The notes beneath the pieces were generated by a model that was not told the origin of the DNA, made no database searches, and saw only the letters and a program-made list of their open reading frames with translations. This document shows positions 33,582 through 34,265 of a stretch of DNA of 34,265 nt, in pieces. A program made the position numbers and the translations under genes. How positions within the stretch are numbered: position 1 is the first letter of the stretch; the number at the start of each line of letters is the position of its first letter. This stretch comes from Leptolyngbya sp. 'hensonii' (GTDB taxonomy: Bacteria; Cyanobacteriota; Cyanobacteriia; GCF-001939115): NCBI RefSeq assembly GCF_001939115.1, contig NZ_MQTZ01000035.1:1-34265 (forward strand), given 5' to 3'.

Positions 33582-34265
33582 TCATGCAGTTCCATCCAGA
33601 GGACTCCGGACTCCCCGATCGCCGCGATTCAGCCCATGGGTATAAATCATCGTTGTTTTTACATCCTTGTGTCCAAGCAGTTCTTGAATCGTGCGGATGT
33701 CGTAGCCGCTTTCTAACAAATGAGTGGCAAAACTGTGACGAAAGGTGTGACAGCCAATCCGCTTGGTGAGCTTCACAGTCTTTGCTGCTTGTTTAACCGC
33801 TTTTTGTACTCCACTTTCATGTAAATGATGTCGGCACATTAACCCGTTGCGAGGATCTTTGGTCATTGAACCAGATGGAAACACATACTGCCAAATCCAT
33901 TCCCGGTTGGTGTTTGGATATTTACGCTCAAGCGCAAAGGGCAGATTCACAGATCCGAATCCTCGACTCAAGTCTCGTTGGTGCTGTTGTTGAACACCCA
34001 CTAGATGATCTTTCAATTCTGCTGCGACACTTGAGGGCAGCATTGTCACACGGCTCTTGCTGCCTTTAGCGTCTCTGACAACAATTTGCTGTTGAGCAAA
34101 ATCAACATCCTTAACTCGTAAGCGCAATCCTTCGATTAAGCGAAGACCACTCCCGTAAAGCAGCTTCACAACCAACTGATAAGTACCGTCACACTGTTGG
34201 ATTACAGCGATCGCCTCCTGTTTTGTCAACACCGTGGGCACATACTGAGGTCGTTTTGCTCGAAC
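33582..34265 (-). CDS. intI: Integron-type tyrosine recombinase IntI (5' end beyond the window)
   Basis: A tyrosine recombinase of the integron-integrase family, which inserts and excises gene cassettes at attI/attC sites. Catalytic motifs are in order: [14 protein letters not shown] (first Arg), [13 protein letters not shown] (His-x-x-Arg), [15 protein letters not shown] (His, then the nucleophile Tyr). What marks IntI specifically is the extra segment [20 protein letters not shown] with [16 protein letters not shown] after it, and the tail [13 protein letters not shown]. The frame stays open to the right edge ([14 protein letters not shown]), so the GTG at 34241 is not the start and about 90 N-terminal residues are missing. 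The stop is TGA at 33582. Small departures from consensus (THGLNRGD where THVLNRGG is usual) are noted. The 5' side, where attI and cassettes are expected, lies to the right. Confidence 0.9.
   Translation of the reverse strand, partial: VRAKRPQYVPTVLTKQEAIAVIQQCDGTYQLVVKLLYGSGLRLIEGLRLRVKDVDFAQQQIVVRDAKGSKSRVTMLPSSVAAELKDHLVGVQQQHQRDLSRGFGSVNLPFALERKYPNTNREWIWQYVFPSGSMTKDPRNGLMCRHHLHESGVQKAVKQAAKTVKLTKRIGCHTFRHSFATHLLESGYDIRTIQELLGHKDVKTTMIYTHGLNRGDRGVRSPLDGTA

Noticed and set aside
33389..33595. Minus-strand 68-codon frame over the repeats as a gene
   Set aside because: It starts near the intI stop without a clear ribosome-binding site and reads mostly repeat. Kept only as a finding because the period is a multiple of three.

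Overview
The window looks like chromosomal DNA of a cyanobacterium, probably a filamentous one. The octamer GCGATCGC (HIP1, typical of cyanobacteria) recurs, for example at 236-243, 9848-9855, 15489-15496, 20941-20948, 30316-30323 and 33327-33334. Many of the small proteins also look cyanobacterial: a DUF1830 protein, a PucC/BCD-type carrier, MiaE, and a type IV pilin next to an SPINDLY/OGT-type glycosyltransferase. No rRNA, tRNA, CRISPR array or intact insertion sequence was seen.

Layout: 1-4168 (minus) holds the 5' part of purL (cut by the left edge) and a penicillin-binding protein 2. 4285-8294 (plus) is a compact polyamine-type ABC operon in the order potA-potD-potB-potC. 8308-10315 (minus) holds pyrR, cbiB/cobD and an Rrf2-type regulator with no cysteine. 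A divergent orphan sensor kinase follows at 10503-11828. 11829-13072 is gene-poor; it holds a small zinc-ribbon protein, a CsbD-like stress protein and a striking 17-bp perfect hairpin. 13073-15800 holds a one-pass membrane protein, a PIG-L/LmbE deacetylase, a STAS protein and a secreted TPR protein. 15856-17604 (minus) is rqcH (NFACT). A strong promoter and long leader at 17690-17900 precede a DUF1830 protein, whose 3' end overlaps the convergent glycosyltransferase. That glycosyltransferase lies downstream of a type IV pilin gene with its own terminator.

21878-25577 (plus) holds two small proteins, one of them a free-standing RNA polymerase alpha-CTD-like protein lying 9 nt before codA (cytosine deaminase). 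An ammonium transporter follows; its promoter carries a textbook NtcA site, so nitrogen control is visible in the sequence. CodA also releases ammonia, so the codA-amt neighbourhood has a nitrogen-scavenging flavour. 25783-31533 holds a ChaN-like protein, a PrsW-type membrane protease, an inositol-phosphatase family protein, a PucC-like carrier, MiaE, a GNAT acetyltransferase and a small conserved-looking protein. 31725-33209 is an XPB-like helicase.

The most unusual part is the right end: three 63-bp direct repeats plus a decayed fourth copy (33335-about 33546), followed by an integron-type tyrosine recombinase (IntI family) running off the right edge. Its 5' end points out of the window, so attI and any gene cassettes should lie immediately to the right. 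Other points worth a second look are the isolated alpha-CTD-like protein, the pilin/OGT pair, the cysteine-free Rrf2 protein with a nearby dyad, and the NtcA-driven amt promoter, which shows that the longest amt reading frame starts too far upstream.
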